Under the pieces are notes generated by a model. It saw nothing but the letters and a program-made list of their open reading frames with translations, was not told the origin of the DNA and did no database searches. A program made the translations under genes and the position numbers. 64,000 nucleotides of DNA from JAFCUW01 sp049897565 (lineage in GTDB: Bacteria > Pseudomonadota > Gammaproteobacteria > Burkholderiales > Burkholderiaceae_D), in assembly GCF_049897565.1 (NCBI RefSeq), contig NZ_JAFCWM010000025.1, positions 1 through 64,000 on the forward strand, read 5' to 3'. Below are positions 46,906-56,635 of this stretch, piece by piece. Every line of letters begins with the position of its first letter. Within the stretch, counting starts at the first letter, position 1.

Positions 46906-47109
46906 TCAGCCGCCGCCGATGGCGTGCACCAGATCGACCTGGTCGCCAGCCTGCAGGCCACGCTCGCGCCATTGCTGGCGCGGGACGACGGTGCGGTTGA
47001 CCGCCAGGGCCAGCGCCTGTTGCGACAGTGTTAACGCTTCGATCAGATCGGCGAGCGTTGCTCCCGATGCGACCTCGTGGGGGGCGCCATTCAGAATAAT
47101 CTGCGTCAT
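46906..47109 (-). CDS. thiS: Sulfur carrier protein ThiS
   Basis: A 67-residue ubiquitin-like sulfur carrier, ending in the required di-glycine (HAIGGG), which is thiocarboxylated and donates sulfur to ThiG. The core ILNGAPHEVASGATLADLIE and VAVNRTVVPRQQW-type segment are visible. It lies 9 bp after thiC and 20 bp before thiG. Confidence 0.93.
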   Translation of the reverse strand: MTQIILNGAPHEVASGATLADLIEALTLSQQALALAVNRTVVPRQQWRERGLQAGDQVDLVHAIGGG

Positions 47110-47118
47110 CCGATCACC

Positions 47119-49035
<1,917 letters not shown>

Positions 49036-49037
49036 GT

Positions 49038-49075
49038 GGCTCCTAAATAGCTTCTCGATAAATTGAGCAGGAGCC
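49038..49075 (-). promoter_or_regulatory. Expression-platform hairpin hiding the thiC Shine-Dalgarno
   Basis: On the minus strand GGCTCCT (49075-49069) is perfectly complementary to AGGAGCC (49044-49038), which holds the thiC ribosome site just 4 bases before ATG 49035. A 24-base loop separates the arms. It lies between the riboswitch aptamer and the gene, as expected for a translational off-switch. Confidence 0.65.
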
Positions 49076-49118
49076 AGCAAAGGAGTGTAGGGAAACGGCG
49101 CGCGGCCGGTGTCACTAT

Positions 49119-49205
49119 GCTTCCCTTCGCTGGCATTATCCAGATCAGGTTCAGAGGGTGTATCTCACCCGCGCATCGCCTTCGCGACTTGCAGGACCCC
49201 TAGCG
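49119..49205 (-). ncRNA. TPP riboswitch (THI element)
   Basis: Read on the minus strand, the element starts near GCTAGGGGTCC, has GTGAGATACACCCTCTGAAC, CTGATCCAGATAATGCCAGC and ends GAAGGGA. The CTGAGA-type and CTGATC-GGATAATGCC-GCGAAGGGA signatures are those of the TPP aptamer, which binds thiamine pyrophosphate and reduces expression of the thi operon. The SD-hiding hairpin downstream fits translational control. Confidence 0.95.
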
Positions 49206-49339
49206 TTTGCCGTGGTTCGGCAGCGCTGATTCTATACCCAGTCGAAGCGCTTTGCCAGCGGCTTTCGTAAAACACTGCGCGGGATGTATATCGGTCACTC
49301 AAGGCCCGAGCAGGATTTTGCACTTGTACTTTTCCGTTG

Positions 49340-49468
49340 CTGCAGGGTTTGATGATGCGTGAAGGGACGATTGTCGATGCCACCTTGATCGCGGCGCCGC
49401 CGTCCACGAAGAACAAGGACAAGAAACGCGGTCCAGAAATGCACCAGTCCGAGAAGAGTAACGACTGG
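49340..49468 (+). pseudogene. IS5-family transposase fragment
   Basis: A 43-codon stretch reads LMMREGTIVDATLIAAPPST, then KNKDKKRGPEMHQSEKSNDW. The VDATLIAAPSSTKN...DPEMHQ.KKGN core is that of IS5-group transposases, just before the conserved catalytic part. Nothing of the transposase follows; the reading breaks at 49469 into unrelated sequence. A short relic with no start or stop of its own. Confidence 0.75.
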
Positions 49469-49485
49469 TCACGGGTGCCCCAGGC

Positions 49486-49593
49486 CTGCGGTTCCATGCG
49501 GGAGCCCTGTTGAAGACCTCGGATGGCGTGCCGCTGGGTACGCTGTGCGTGCTCGACGTGCAGCCGGGAAAGTCGGCGCGACTGTCAATTTGA
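49486..49593 (+). pseudogene. GAF-domain sensor fragment
   Basis: A 35-codon stretch reading LRFHAGALLKTSDGVPLGTL, then CVLDVQPGKSARLSI, ends at TGA. The pattern (F.AGA.L...DG..LGTLCVLD..P) is that of the last third of a GAF domain of sensor kinases or diguanylate cyclases. It directly follows the transposase relic, so an old rearrangement joined the two. It is not part of the downstream diguanylate cyclase. Confidence 0.6.
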
Positions 49594-49823
49594 CGATCAG
49601 GCGATACAACCACGGCAGAAAATACCGTCTCCTGTGCATGGCATGAAGCGGCGTTGATGATGCGCGATTTTTTCTGTCGTCTATAATGAGATATTTCCAC
49701 AGGGATACGTTTAGTGCGCACGGACATCTTTTTAAACCGCTCAGGCCATGGCACTGTGGAGCTGTTCCGGGATGGCGAGGTAGACACCGTCGCGGCGTCA
49801 ATTCGAGCGCTGTATCCGTACAC

Positions 49824-50963
49824 ATGGACGGTATGAAGCCCCTTCTGCCTGGAAGCGTAGCTGACCGAGCCGTTGCGAATGCAACAGGTTTTTCGGAATG
49901 TGTGATTACGCTGCGCCGTGCGCTGAATGCCACTCCTGTCGGCTGGCTGCTTGCGGTATGGTTTTGTTGGGGCACTGTCCCCCAAACTTCCATTGTGCTT
50001 TGGGTGGGTACGGCTGCTGTTGTATGGACGTTCAGCCTGTGGGCGTTGCAAGTCGTAATCCGCGAAGGCTCGAGTTTTGAACGCCATCGCGCGCGCATCC
50101 ATTGGGTCGCCGTACTGGATGGACTTGCCTGGGGACTGATGGCCTGGTTTCTGATGGGACACGCCGCCATCCTGGACGCTACGCTAATGGCGCTGCTGTG
50201 TGGCGTTATCGCGATCAATGCACAAGCTTATGGCACCTACGCGGTGGCCTACTATCGACAAATTGGCACGATCTTGGCAGTGTCGGTCTTCGGCCTGTTG
50301 CTGCACGTCGCTGACCGGAAGAGTGCGACGGATTTTGCAGCCGGGTTGACCGTTTTTGTTGCGTTAATCGCCTACCACACGCGCGAAATAGCTAAACGCC
50401 TGCTGGAAGGCATCAGGTTGCAGCACGCCAATGCCTTGCTTGCTGAGCAATTACATTTGGCACTGCAAAAGGTTGAACTGGACGCGGCTACCGATGCGCT
50501 GACTGGGCAAGGCAACCGCAGGGCACTGGACGACGTCCTCAAACGGCAAGCGGAGCTGTACATTTCCAGCGGAAGATCTTTTTCCATCCTGATGCTGGAC
50601 ATCGATTTCTTCAAAACGATCAACGATGGATTCGGTCACATGACCGGCGACGACGTCCTGCGTGCCTTCTCCCAAAGGGTCAGCGATTATTTGCGCCCGA
50701 CGGATTTCTGCGCGCGTTTTGGGGGCGAAGAGTTTGTCATTGTCCTGCCCGGCACCACCCTGGGGGAAGCGCGGGAAGTGGCCGAGCGTTTGCGTCTTGG
50801 CGTGGCACAGTTACCCCTTCTGCGAGCCCCGACGGTACAGGTTACGGTATCGATCGGTGTTGCAACGTTAGCGCCCAACCAGACTGTGGGCGATCTGCTC
50901 GCCACTGCGGACGCTTCAGTGTATGCCGCCAAGAACGCGGGGCGCAATCAGGTGCATCCCTGA
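49824..50963 (+). CDS. Membrane diguanylate cyclase (GGDEF)
   Basis: A 379-residue protein with about six N-terminal TM helices (such as WLLAVWFCWGTVPQTSIVLW, WVGTAAVVWTFSLWALQVV, LAVSVFGLLLHVA) and a C-terminal GGDEF domain with the active GGEEF motif (RFGGEEFVIVLPG), DALTGQGNRRALDDV and SIGVATLAPNQT. It should make c-di-GMP. The ATG at 49824 (or 49833) is chosen; neither has a strong ribosome site. A TATAAT at 49682-49687 could be its -10 box. A degenerate product-inhibition (RxxD) site was not clearly seen. Confidence 0.85.
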   Translation: MDGMKPLLPGSVADRAVANATGFSECVITLRRALNATPVGWLLAVWFCWGTVPQTSIVLWVGTAAVVWTFSLWALQVVIREGSSFERHRARIHWVAVLDGLAWGLMAWFLMGHAAILDATLMALLCGVIAINAQAYGTYAVAYYRQIGTILAVSVFGLLLHVADRKSATDFAAGLTVFVALIAYHTREIAKRLLEGIRLQHANALLAEQLHLALQKVELDAATDALTGQGNRRALDDVLKRQAELYISSGRSFSILMLDIDFFKTINDGFGHMTGDDVLRAFSQRVSDYLRPTDFCARFGGEEFVIVLPGTTLGEAREVAERLRLGVAQLPLLRAPTVQVTVSIGVATLAPNQTVGDLLATADASVYAAKNAGRNQVHP

Positions 50964-51126
50964 GCAGTGCACGCTCAGCAAATATCGCTTTCGGCACTCA
51001 GGCGCCACCCATTTCCGGTGGATTGGCGCCACCCTGGCTCCCGGCTGAGGAGATCAGGCGCGTGACGTCGTCGCCGCCGGATTCGTCTGGACTTCAGACT
51101 GCAAAAAAATATATTTCCAATATTGG

Positions 51127-51153
51127 GGAATAAAGTGACGGCAGATCCGTTCA
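51127..51153 (+). promoter_or_regulatory. Candidate ECF-type promoter
   Basis: GGAAT (51127-51131), a 16-base spacer and CGTTCA (51148-51153), the GGAA-N16-CGTT style of ECF sigma promoters, 52 bp before the first gene of an operon that encodes its own ECF sigma. Would fit autoregulation; not verified. Confidence 0.4.
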
Positions 51154-51205
51154 CCTCGGTAGCAACGTCACTTTTCGATTCGCCCCACCTAACCAGGACA
51201 ATCTC

Positions 51206-51634
51206 ATGATACAGGTCACCTTCGCCGCGATACTCTCACTGGCCTCTATCGGCTTCGCGTTCGCCAGCCCGGTCAGCGACGCCGCCCAGGTTCGCTTCGC
51301 TGCCATCGGTGGCGGGGACACGTCGATCATCATGCGTGGTTACGCAGAAAATCCACAACTGACCTGGGTCGGTGGCCCGCTCGACGGCGTGTACGCTGGT
51401 GACAGTGCCATTCGCGCTACTTGGGAAAAATTCGGCAAGGCGGTTGGGCCGGCGCGCGTGACCGTGCTGGCGTTGGAAGAATCGGCGAATCCTAAGGGGG
51501 CGACGATTGTCGCCAAGGTACAGTTCGATGGTAAAACGCAAGTGAAAGTGCACTATGTGCTGACTTATCGCGACGGCAAACTGGTCAATGAAATCTGGCA
51601 GATCGATCCGAAACTGGCTGCCATGGCTTACTGA
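51206..51634 (+). CDS. Exported NTF2/SnoaL-like protein
   Basis: A 142-residue protein with a signal peptide (about residues 1-21, ending FAFASPV). The mature part has the cone fold pattern (LDGVYAGDSAIRATWEKFGK, then VHYVLTYRDGKLVNEIWQID) of NTF2/SnoaL-like domains, which may be enzymes or ligand binders. Periplasmic. It is the first gene of the ECF sigma operon, 18 bp before the sigma gene. Confidence 0.75.
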   Translation: MIQVTFAAILSLASIGFAFASPVSDAAQVRFAAIGGGDTSIIMRGYAENPQLTWVGGPLDGVYAGDSAIRATWEKFGKAVGPARVTVLALEESANPKGATIVAKVQFDGKTQVKVHYVLTYRDGKLVNEIWQIDPKLAAMAY

Positions 51635-51652
51635 TACTGCGGCCAGCCTCAA

Positions 51653-52171
51653 ATGACCGCCGCCATGCCCGAGCCGCGCGATCAGCTGCTAACCTGTATT
51701 CCCCGCCTGCGCCGCTACGCGCGCGCGCTGGTCGGCGACCGTGCCGGGGCTGACGATCTTGTTCAGGATACGGTAGAACGCGGGTGGGCAGGATTGGCCG
51801 GGTGGCACGGCGGTAGCGACATGCGGGCTTGGCTGTTCAGCATCATGCATAACGTGCGTATCGATCAGGTAAGGCGTCCCTCGCTCGCTACTGAATCGCT
51901 GAGCGAGGAGACGCCAATGGCTGCGACACACGGTAGTCCTTCGCGTGGTCTGGAACTGCGCGACATCGAAACGGCCTTGCGCGCGTTGCCCGAGGAACAG
52001 CGCGAGATCCTGCTTCTGGTGGCGCTGGAAGAATTGAGCTACGACGAAGTGGCGCAGGCACTCAAGATACCAATCGGGACTGTCATGTCGCGCCTGTCGC
52101 GCGCGCGGGAAAAAATGCGCGCGAACATGGAAGGCCTGCCCTGCGTGGCGGCGTTGAAGGTGGTCAAATGA
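51653..52171 (+). CDS. ECF RNA polymerase sigma factor
   Basis: A 172-residue extracytoplasmic-function sigma factor. Region 2 has DRAGADDLVQDTVERGWAGL and the -10 contact segment MRAWLFSIMHNVRIDQVR; region 4 has PEEQREILLLVALEELSYDE and the helix-turn-helix IPIGTVMSRLSRAREKMR. The gene is followed, with ATGA overlap, by an anti-sigma factor. Confidence 0.92.
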   Translation: MTAAMPEPRDQLLTCIPRLRRYARALVGDRAGADDLVQDTVERGWAGLAGWHGGSDMRAWLFSIMHNVRIDQVRRPSLATESLSEETPMAATHGSPSRGLELRDIETALRALPEEQREILLLVALEELSYDEVAQALKIPIGTVMSRLSRAREKMRANMEGLPCVAALKVVK

Positions 52172-52965
52172 ATACGATGCCCATTACGGAAGCTGATCTG
52201 CACGCGTATGTCGACAACAAGCTTCCGGACGCGCGGCGGGCTGAGGTTGAACGATATTTGGCGCAACGCCCGGATGAGGCGGAGCGACTGCGCGCGTATG
52301 CAGCGCAGAACAGTGCACTGGGCGCGCTGTTCAATCCTGTGCTGGACGAACTGGTGCCGAGCCGTTTGACGGCGCCGAAAAGACAAGCACGGCAATGGCA
52401 GCGGCTGGTGGCTGGCTTTGCGATAGCGCTGGTGAGCGGCGGCGCCGGGTGGTCGTTGCACGGCTTCGCCGCAGGGGACGTCCAGCGCGTTCAAATCGAT
52501 GACGCCAAGGCCAGACCAGCGCTGTATGCGACCAGCCTGGCGCACCAGGCCGCAGTCGCCCACGTGGTCTACAGTCCCGAAGTGACGCGGCCGGTCGAAA
52601 TCGGCGCCGACCAGGAAGTACAACTGGTCGCCTGGCTGTCGAAACGACTAGGCAGCACAATTCGCCCGCCCCGGTTGGGCGAGCTCGGCTACGAACTGAT
52701 TGGCGGGCGCCTGCTGCCGGGCGCCCAAGGCGCAGTGGCCCAGTTCATGTATCACAATAAGGCCGGGCAGCGCCTGACCGTGTATGTCTCGACCGATCAA
52801 TCGCACAACAAGGACACCGGGTTTCGCTTCGCCCAAGAGGGACCGGTGAATGTGTTTTATTGGATTGACGGGAAATTTGGCTATGCGTTGTCCGCCGGTA
52901 TCAACAAGGGTGAACTCGCCCGCGTCGCCACCGCCGTGTATGAACAATTGGAGAAACCATCTTGA
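52168..52965 (+). CDS. Anti-sigma factor, membrane anchored
   Basis: A 265-residue protein: N-terminal anti-sigma region (ADLHAYVDNKLPDARRAEVE), one TM (about residues 88-105: LVAGFAIALVSGGAGWSL) and a periplasmic C-terminal domain. No HxxxCxxC zinc motif is seen, so it is an RseA-like or ZAS-minus type. The start overlaps the sigma stop (ATGA at 52168). It should hold the ECF sigma at the membrane until an envelope signal releases it. Confidence 0.85.
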   Translation: MNTMPITEADLHAYVDNKLPDARRAEVERYLAQRPDEAERLRAYAAQNSALGALFNPVLDELVPSRLTAPKRQARQWQRLVAGFAIALVSGGAGWSLHGFAAGDVQRVQIDDAKARPALYATSLAHQAAVAHVVYSPEVTRPVEIGADQEVQLVAWLSKRLGSTIRPPRLGELGYELIGGRLLPGAQGAVAQFMYHNKAGQRLTVYVSTDQSHNKDTGFRFAQEGPVNVFYWIDGKFGYALSAGINKGELARVATAVYEQLEKPS

Positions 52966-52967
52966 AT

Positions 52968-53414
52968 ATGAGCCGCGCCGTCCCGCACGGTTTTACCGTG
53001 ACATCCCTCGTTTTAGCCTGCACTTTCGGTGGCAGCGCATTCGGGCAGGACCAGCACCACCAGCACCGTACTATTGCGCCCGGGAAGGCGCCGGTATTCA
53101 TCGCCAGCACGGCCAAACCGTTCGCCGGCTTGATGGGAGATGCGATGGCTGTCATGGACGACGGCATGAAGCGCGCGCCAATGAATGGCGTTTCGGAACA
53201 TGATTTTGTAACGATGATGATTCCGCACCACCAGGGCGCGATTGACATGGCGAAGGCGCTGCTGCTCTACACCAGCGATGCCGAATTGAGCAACGTCGCG
53301 CAGGGCATCATCACCGAACAGCAAAACGAAATCAAGGTCATGCAAGCATGGCTTCAGCGGTACCAGGCGCCTCGGATCAAAGCAGCACCCTTTTCGACCC
53401 TCAAGAAAGAATGA
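52968..53414 (+). CDS. Exported DUF305 protein
   Basis: A 148-residue protein with a signal peptide (to about residue 26) and the DUF305 signature HDFVTMMIPHHQGAIDMAKA, a four-helix bundle with a His pair. DUF305 proteins are periplasmic and often lie in copper- or metal-response loci. A His-rich DQHHQHRT patch follows the signal peptide. The start is either ATG 52968 or TTG 52962, which overlaps the anti-sigma stop. Confidence 0.85.
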   Translation: MSRAVPHGFTVTSLVLACTFGGSAFGQDQHHQHRTIAPGKAPVFIASTAKPFAGLMGDAMAVMDDGMKRAPMNGVSEHDFVTMMIPHHQGAIDMAKALLLYTSDAELSNVAQGIITEQQNEIKVMQAWLQRYQAPRIKAAPFSTLKKE

Positions 53415-54811
53415 ACATGCCAATCCGTGAATTTGTTGTCACCCTTGCGGTCGGCAGCTGGCTCGCCGCCTCGGCGTCTGCCGCGCCTGGCCCGCAAGAT
53501 CGCGTCTATACCGCCGACCAGAATACCAATACGGTTTCGGTAATCAACCCGGCGACGAACATGCTGCTCGGCCAAATCAAACTGGGCAACCAGCGCCCTG
53601 ACGTATTGTCCCCGCTGTACAAGGGCGAAATCAATGTGCACGGCCTGGGCTTTTCGCCCGACCATAAAACCTTGATTGCGATTTCAAACGGATCGAACTC
53701 GGTGGCCTTCATCGATACGGCGACCAACAAGGTCAAGGGCACCACCTACATCGGGCGTTCGCCCCACGAGGGCTTCTTTACTGCGGATGGACGCGAAGTG
53801 TGGGCCGTGGTACGTGGCGAGGATTACATCTCGGTGATCGACCCGGTCACTTTCAAAGAGAAAAAACGGATCGAGACCACCGCCGGCCCCGGCATGGTGC
53901 AGTTCCTTCCCAACGGCAAGCTGGCATTCGTCGTGTCCAGCTTCAACCCGGTGGTCGACGTCATCGAGATGAAGTCGCACAAAGTCGTCAAGCGCGTGAA
54001 GGTCGTCAGCCCGTTCTCACCGTTCTTGCAGTTCACTCCAGACTTCAAGGAAATGTGGATGACGCACAAGGATGTCGGAAAAGTGACGCGCATCGATACT
54101 GCCAGTCTGGAAGTGAAGGGCGTCATCGATACCGGTTTCATTACCAATCACTTGGCGTTCGCGAAAACTGCAGCGGGTACCCGTGCGTACGTGACGATCG
54201 GCGGCGAGAATGTCGTCAAGGTCTACACCACCGACGCCACGCCAACGCTGGTGGCGACGATCCCGACCGGTGCGCTGCCGCACGGCATCTGGGCCTCCGA
54301 TGACGGTAGCCGTTTGTATGTGGGACTGGAAAACGGCGACGCGGTCGATGTTATCGACAGCGCCACCGACAAGGTGATTGCGCGCGTGCCGGTCGGGCAA
54401 GCACCGCAGGCACTGGTGTACGTCTCGAACGCCGTCCCGCGCGGCGAAGGCACGAGCAACCTGGTCCCGCGCGCCAGCAGCGAGCCTGTCAACATCGCGC
54501 TGAAACCGGCTGCCGGCGATGCCAAAGGCTTCATTGTGGCCCGCAACCTGGGTGTGGTGGACTCGCTGGAAGTATCGTTGTTCAAGCTTAAGCCACAGAC
54601 AGTGTACAGCGTGTTCGTCACTGGCCAGGCTGCCCCGGTAGCCAGTTTCAAAACCAATCCGATGGGCATGGCCAACGGCACTGCGATCGGGCCAATGCGC
54701 GACGTCAGCAACAGCTTGAACAACAAGGCCGTGACGGCGAGCCGCGTCCTGGTGATGGAAGGCGATTTGTCGGCCGATCCACAAAAAGCCGTATTGAGCA
54801 GTGTGCAGTAA
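53411..54811 (+). CDS. YVTN-type beta-propeller, exported
   Basis: A 466-residue protein with a signal peptide (about residues 1-24, AASASAAPG) and a seven-blade propeller of YVTN/YncE-type repeats (VYTADQNTNTVSVINPATN, AFIDTATNKVKGTTYIG, LYVGLENGDAVDVIDSATDK). A C-terminal domain of about 90 residues follows. Function unknown; such propellers bind ligands or metals in the periplasm. ATG 53411 overlaps the DUF305 stop (ATGA). Last gene of the five-gene operon. Confidence 0.85.
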   Translation: MNMPIREFVVTLAVGSWLAASASAAPGPQDRVYTADQNTNTVSVINPATNMLLGQIKLGNQRPDVLSPLYKGEINVHGLGFSPDHKTLIAISNGSNSVAFIDTATNKVKGTTYIGRSPHEGFFTADGREVWAVVRGEDYISVIDPVTFKEKKRIETTAGPGMVQFLPNGKLAFVVSSFNPVVDVIEMKSHKVVKRVKVVSPFSPFLQFTPDFKEMWMTHKDVGKVTRIDTASLEVKGVIDTGFITNHLAFAKTAAGTRAYVTIGGENVVKVYTTDATPTLVATIPTGALPHGIWASDDGSRLYVGLENGDAVDVIDSATDKVIARVPVGQAPQALVYVSNAVPRGEGTSNLVPRASSEPVNIALKPAAGDAKGFIVARNLGVVDSLEVSLFKLKPQTVYSVFVTGQAAPVASFKTNPMGMANGTAIGPMRDVSNSLNNKAVTASRVLVMEGDLSADPQKAVLSSVQ

Positions 54812-54876
54812 GCATCGCTTGAGGCCGTGTCCGGATGTCGGCACTGACCCCGCGTGGATGTGGTCGGCTCAGCCGC

Positions 54877-56622
54877 TCATTTTCCGTGCCACGCGATGCG
54901 CCGCTCGAGATACAGCCGCAGCCAGTTGGCGTTTTCCTCAAGGATTTCCTTGCCCAATGCCATGAGCAGGTCGGCCGGGTCGCCGCCATCACGCTCGATC
55001 GCTTGCAGCGCCTGGTCGGCGCGCTGGTAGACGGCGCGCAAGTGCGCGGCCTGGCGCAGGTTCTCGGCATGCGCCATCTTGCCGTTGAACGAAAGCCAGG
55101 CCGCGCCGGTGTCGGTCAGCAGCTTCATGGCGATGATCAGCGCCAGCATCACCAGCGCGTTTCTGCCCAGGCCGGCCAGGAGCAGGACGACGCTAACCAG
55201 CGCGCCAACCAGCGCGCAAACCAGCCCGCCGACCAGCAGCTGCTGGCCCCAGGCCGCTTCCAGGCGCTGCTGGCGGCGCCGGCGCGCGATGTTCGGGCCC
55301 TCCAGATAGGACAGCTGGGCATCGATCCAGCCGCGGGCAACGCGCGCCGGCGGCATTGCCAGCACGGCCGGCCGGCAGGTCAGTGCATCGAGCGCGTCGC
55401 GCACCCAGCCGGCGTCGGCTCTCTGCTTGACGAGATAGTGGTCGGTGACGAGCGCCTTGCTGCCGGCGGCGAGCCAGTACATCTGCACGCGCAACCCTTC
55501 GGCCAGCGCCCGGTAGCCCAGGTAGGCGTTGCGGCGCCCGGCCCGCCCGACCCACAAATAGGTGCCGACGGCGATGGCGGCGCCGCCGCCGTAGCTGAGC
55601 GTTTCGATCAGTTCGCCGTAGTCGTCGCTGATCAGCCGCAGCAGCGAGGACGAGGCAGCCAGCACGGCGCCGAGCGCGATGACGATCCAGCTCAGGCGCC
55701 AGCTGCGCTTGGCTACTTCGGCCTGCACGTCGGCCACCGCGAAGCTGCGCGCCAGCGCTGCCAGCGCCGGGTCGCATGCAGCGTCGGCGGCGCCGAGGCT
55801 GGACAGGAAACCGGTGCGCACCGCGGCCAGCCGTGCGCCGTAGCCGGCGGCGTCGCCGGCGAGCGCGGCGCGGTGGCGGCGATTCAGGGTGTCGAGTTCG
55901 GCGCCGGCCGCCAGTATGCAGCCGCGCGGATCGCCGCCGCCTGCAAGCACGCGCAGCGCATCGGACGCCATCGGCGTATGCTGCCTCGCGCGGCGCACCG
56001 GCACATGCAGCGCGCGCCCGAATTCGGGCAGCGCCAGCCGGCCGGCGCTGCCCGAATCGGCGCGGCGGTCGAAACCGCGCACCAGCGATTGCACCATGTC
56101 GAGCGTGCCGCCCGGCGCCGCTACGGCCGTGGCGTCGCCATCCCACAGCGCGATCACCAGGTGGGCGTGGATGGCCAGGTAGCGCTCCAGCTGCGCGTAG
56201 GGCAGGTTGTCGGCCGTGAGCGCCGCATTCGCTTCCAGCTCGATCGCGGGAATCTCGTACACGCCATCGGCCGCCGCCAGCACTGGCTCGATGCGCGCGG
56301 CGAAGGCGTCGCCGTCGCCTTGTCCCTGCTCGGCACAGTAGCGCGCCAGCGGCATCGGCAGCGGCACCAGCAGGCGGATGCGCGCCGGCGTGGCGCTGGC
56401 CGCGCGCAGGCGCAGCACCTGTTCGGCAAACAGCTGGTCGGCGCCGTCAGCCAGCGGCGACAGGAAGTCGAGCGCGCTGTCGGGCAGCGTGGTGGCTACC
56501 AGCTGCAGCGTCTCGTACAGGCGATCGCCGGCGCCGGCGACATCGTCCGGATGCAGGTCGCGGTGGCCGCTGACGGCCACCACGAACGGGGCGGCGCTGG
56601 AGTAGGGATGGGGCTTGCTCAT
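54877..56622 (-). CDS. SLOG-SLATT membrane protein (putative nucleotide-sensing effector)
   Basis: A 581-residue protein. The N-terminus is a SLOG-like Rossmannoid: VVAVSGHRDLHPDD (GHR at 19-21) and LSPLADGADQLFAEQ (54-68), the GxR...LAdGAD pattern that binds nucleotide-derived ligands. The C-terminus is a SLATT-like membrane region: two TM (about 300-345), the conserved YLGYRALAEGLRVQMYW helix, and two more TM (about 480-520), then a coiled tail. SLATT domains are predicted pore-forming effectors in immunity-like systems. Last gene of the operon with the TIR protein; 13 bp after the second membrane protein. Confidence 0.8.
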   Translation of the reverse strand: MSKPHPYSSAAPFVVAVSGHRDLHPDDVAGAGDRLYETLQLVATTLPDSALDFLSPLADGADQLFAEQVLRLRAASATPARIRLLVPLPMPLARYCAEQGQGDGDAFAARIEPVLAAADGVYEIPAIELEANAALTADNLPYAQLERYLAIHAHLVIALWDGDATAVAAPGGTLDMVQSLVRGFDRRADSGSAGRLALPEFGRALHVPVRRARQHTPMASDALRVLAGGGDPRGCILAAGAELDTLNRRHRAALAGDAAGYGARLAAVRTGFLSSLGAADAACDPALAALARSFAVADVQAEVAKRSWRLSWIVIALGAVLAASSSLLRLISDDYGELIETLSYGGGAAIAVGTYLWVGRAGRRNAYLGYRALAEGLRVQMYWLAAGSKALVTDHYLVKQRADAGWVRDALDALTCRPAVLAMPPARVARGWIDAQLSYLEGPNIARRRRQQRLEAAWGQQLLVGGLVCALVGALVSVVLLLAGLGRNALVMLALIIAMKLLTDTGAAWLSFNGKMAHAENLRQAAHLRAVYQRADQALQAIERDGGDPADLLMALGKEILEENANWLRLYLERRIAWHGK

Positions 56623-56635
56623 CGTCGTCGCCTCG

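Noticed and set aside
49654..49687. Full sigma70 promoter for the diguanylate cyclase
   Set aside because: TATAAT is clear but the nearest TTGATG lies 22 bases upstream, too far for a normal spacer; noted only as a -10 candidate.
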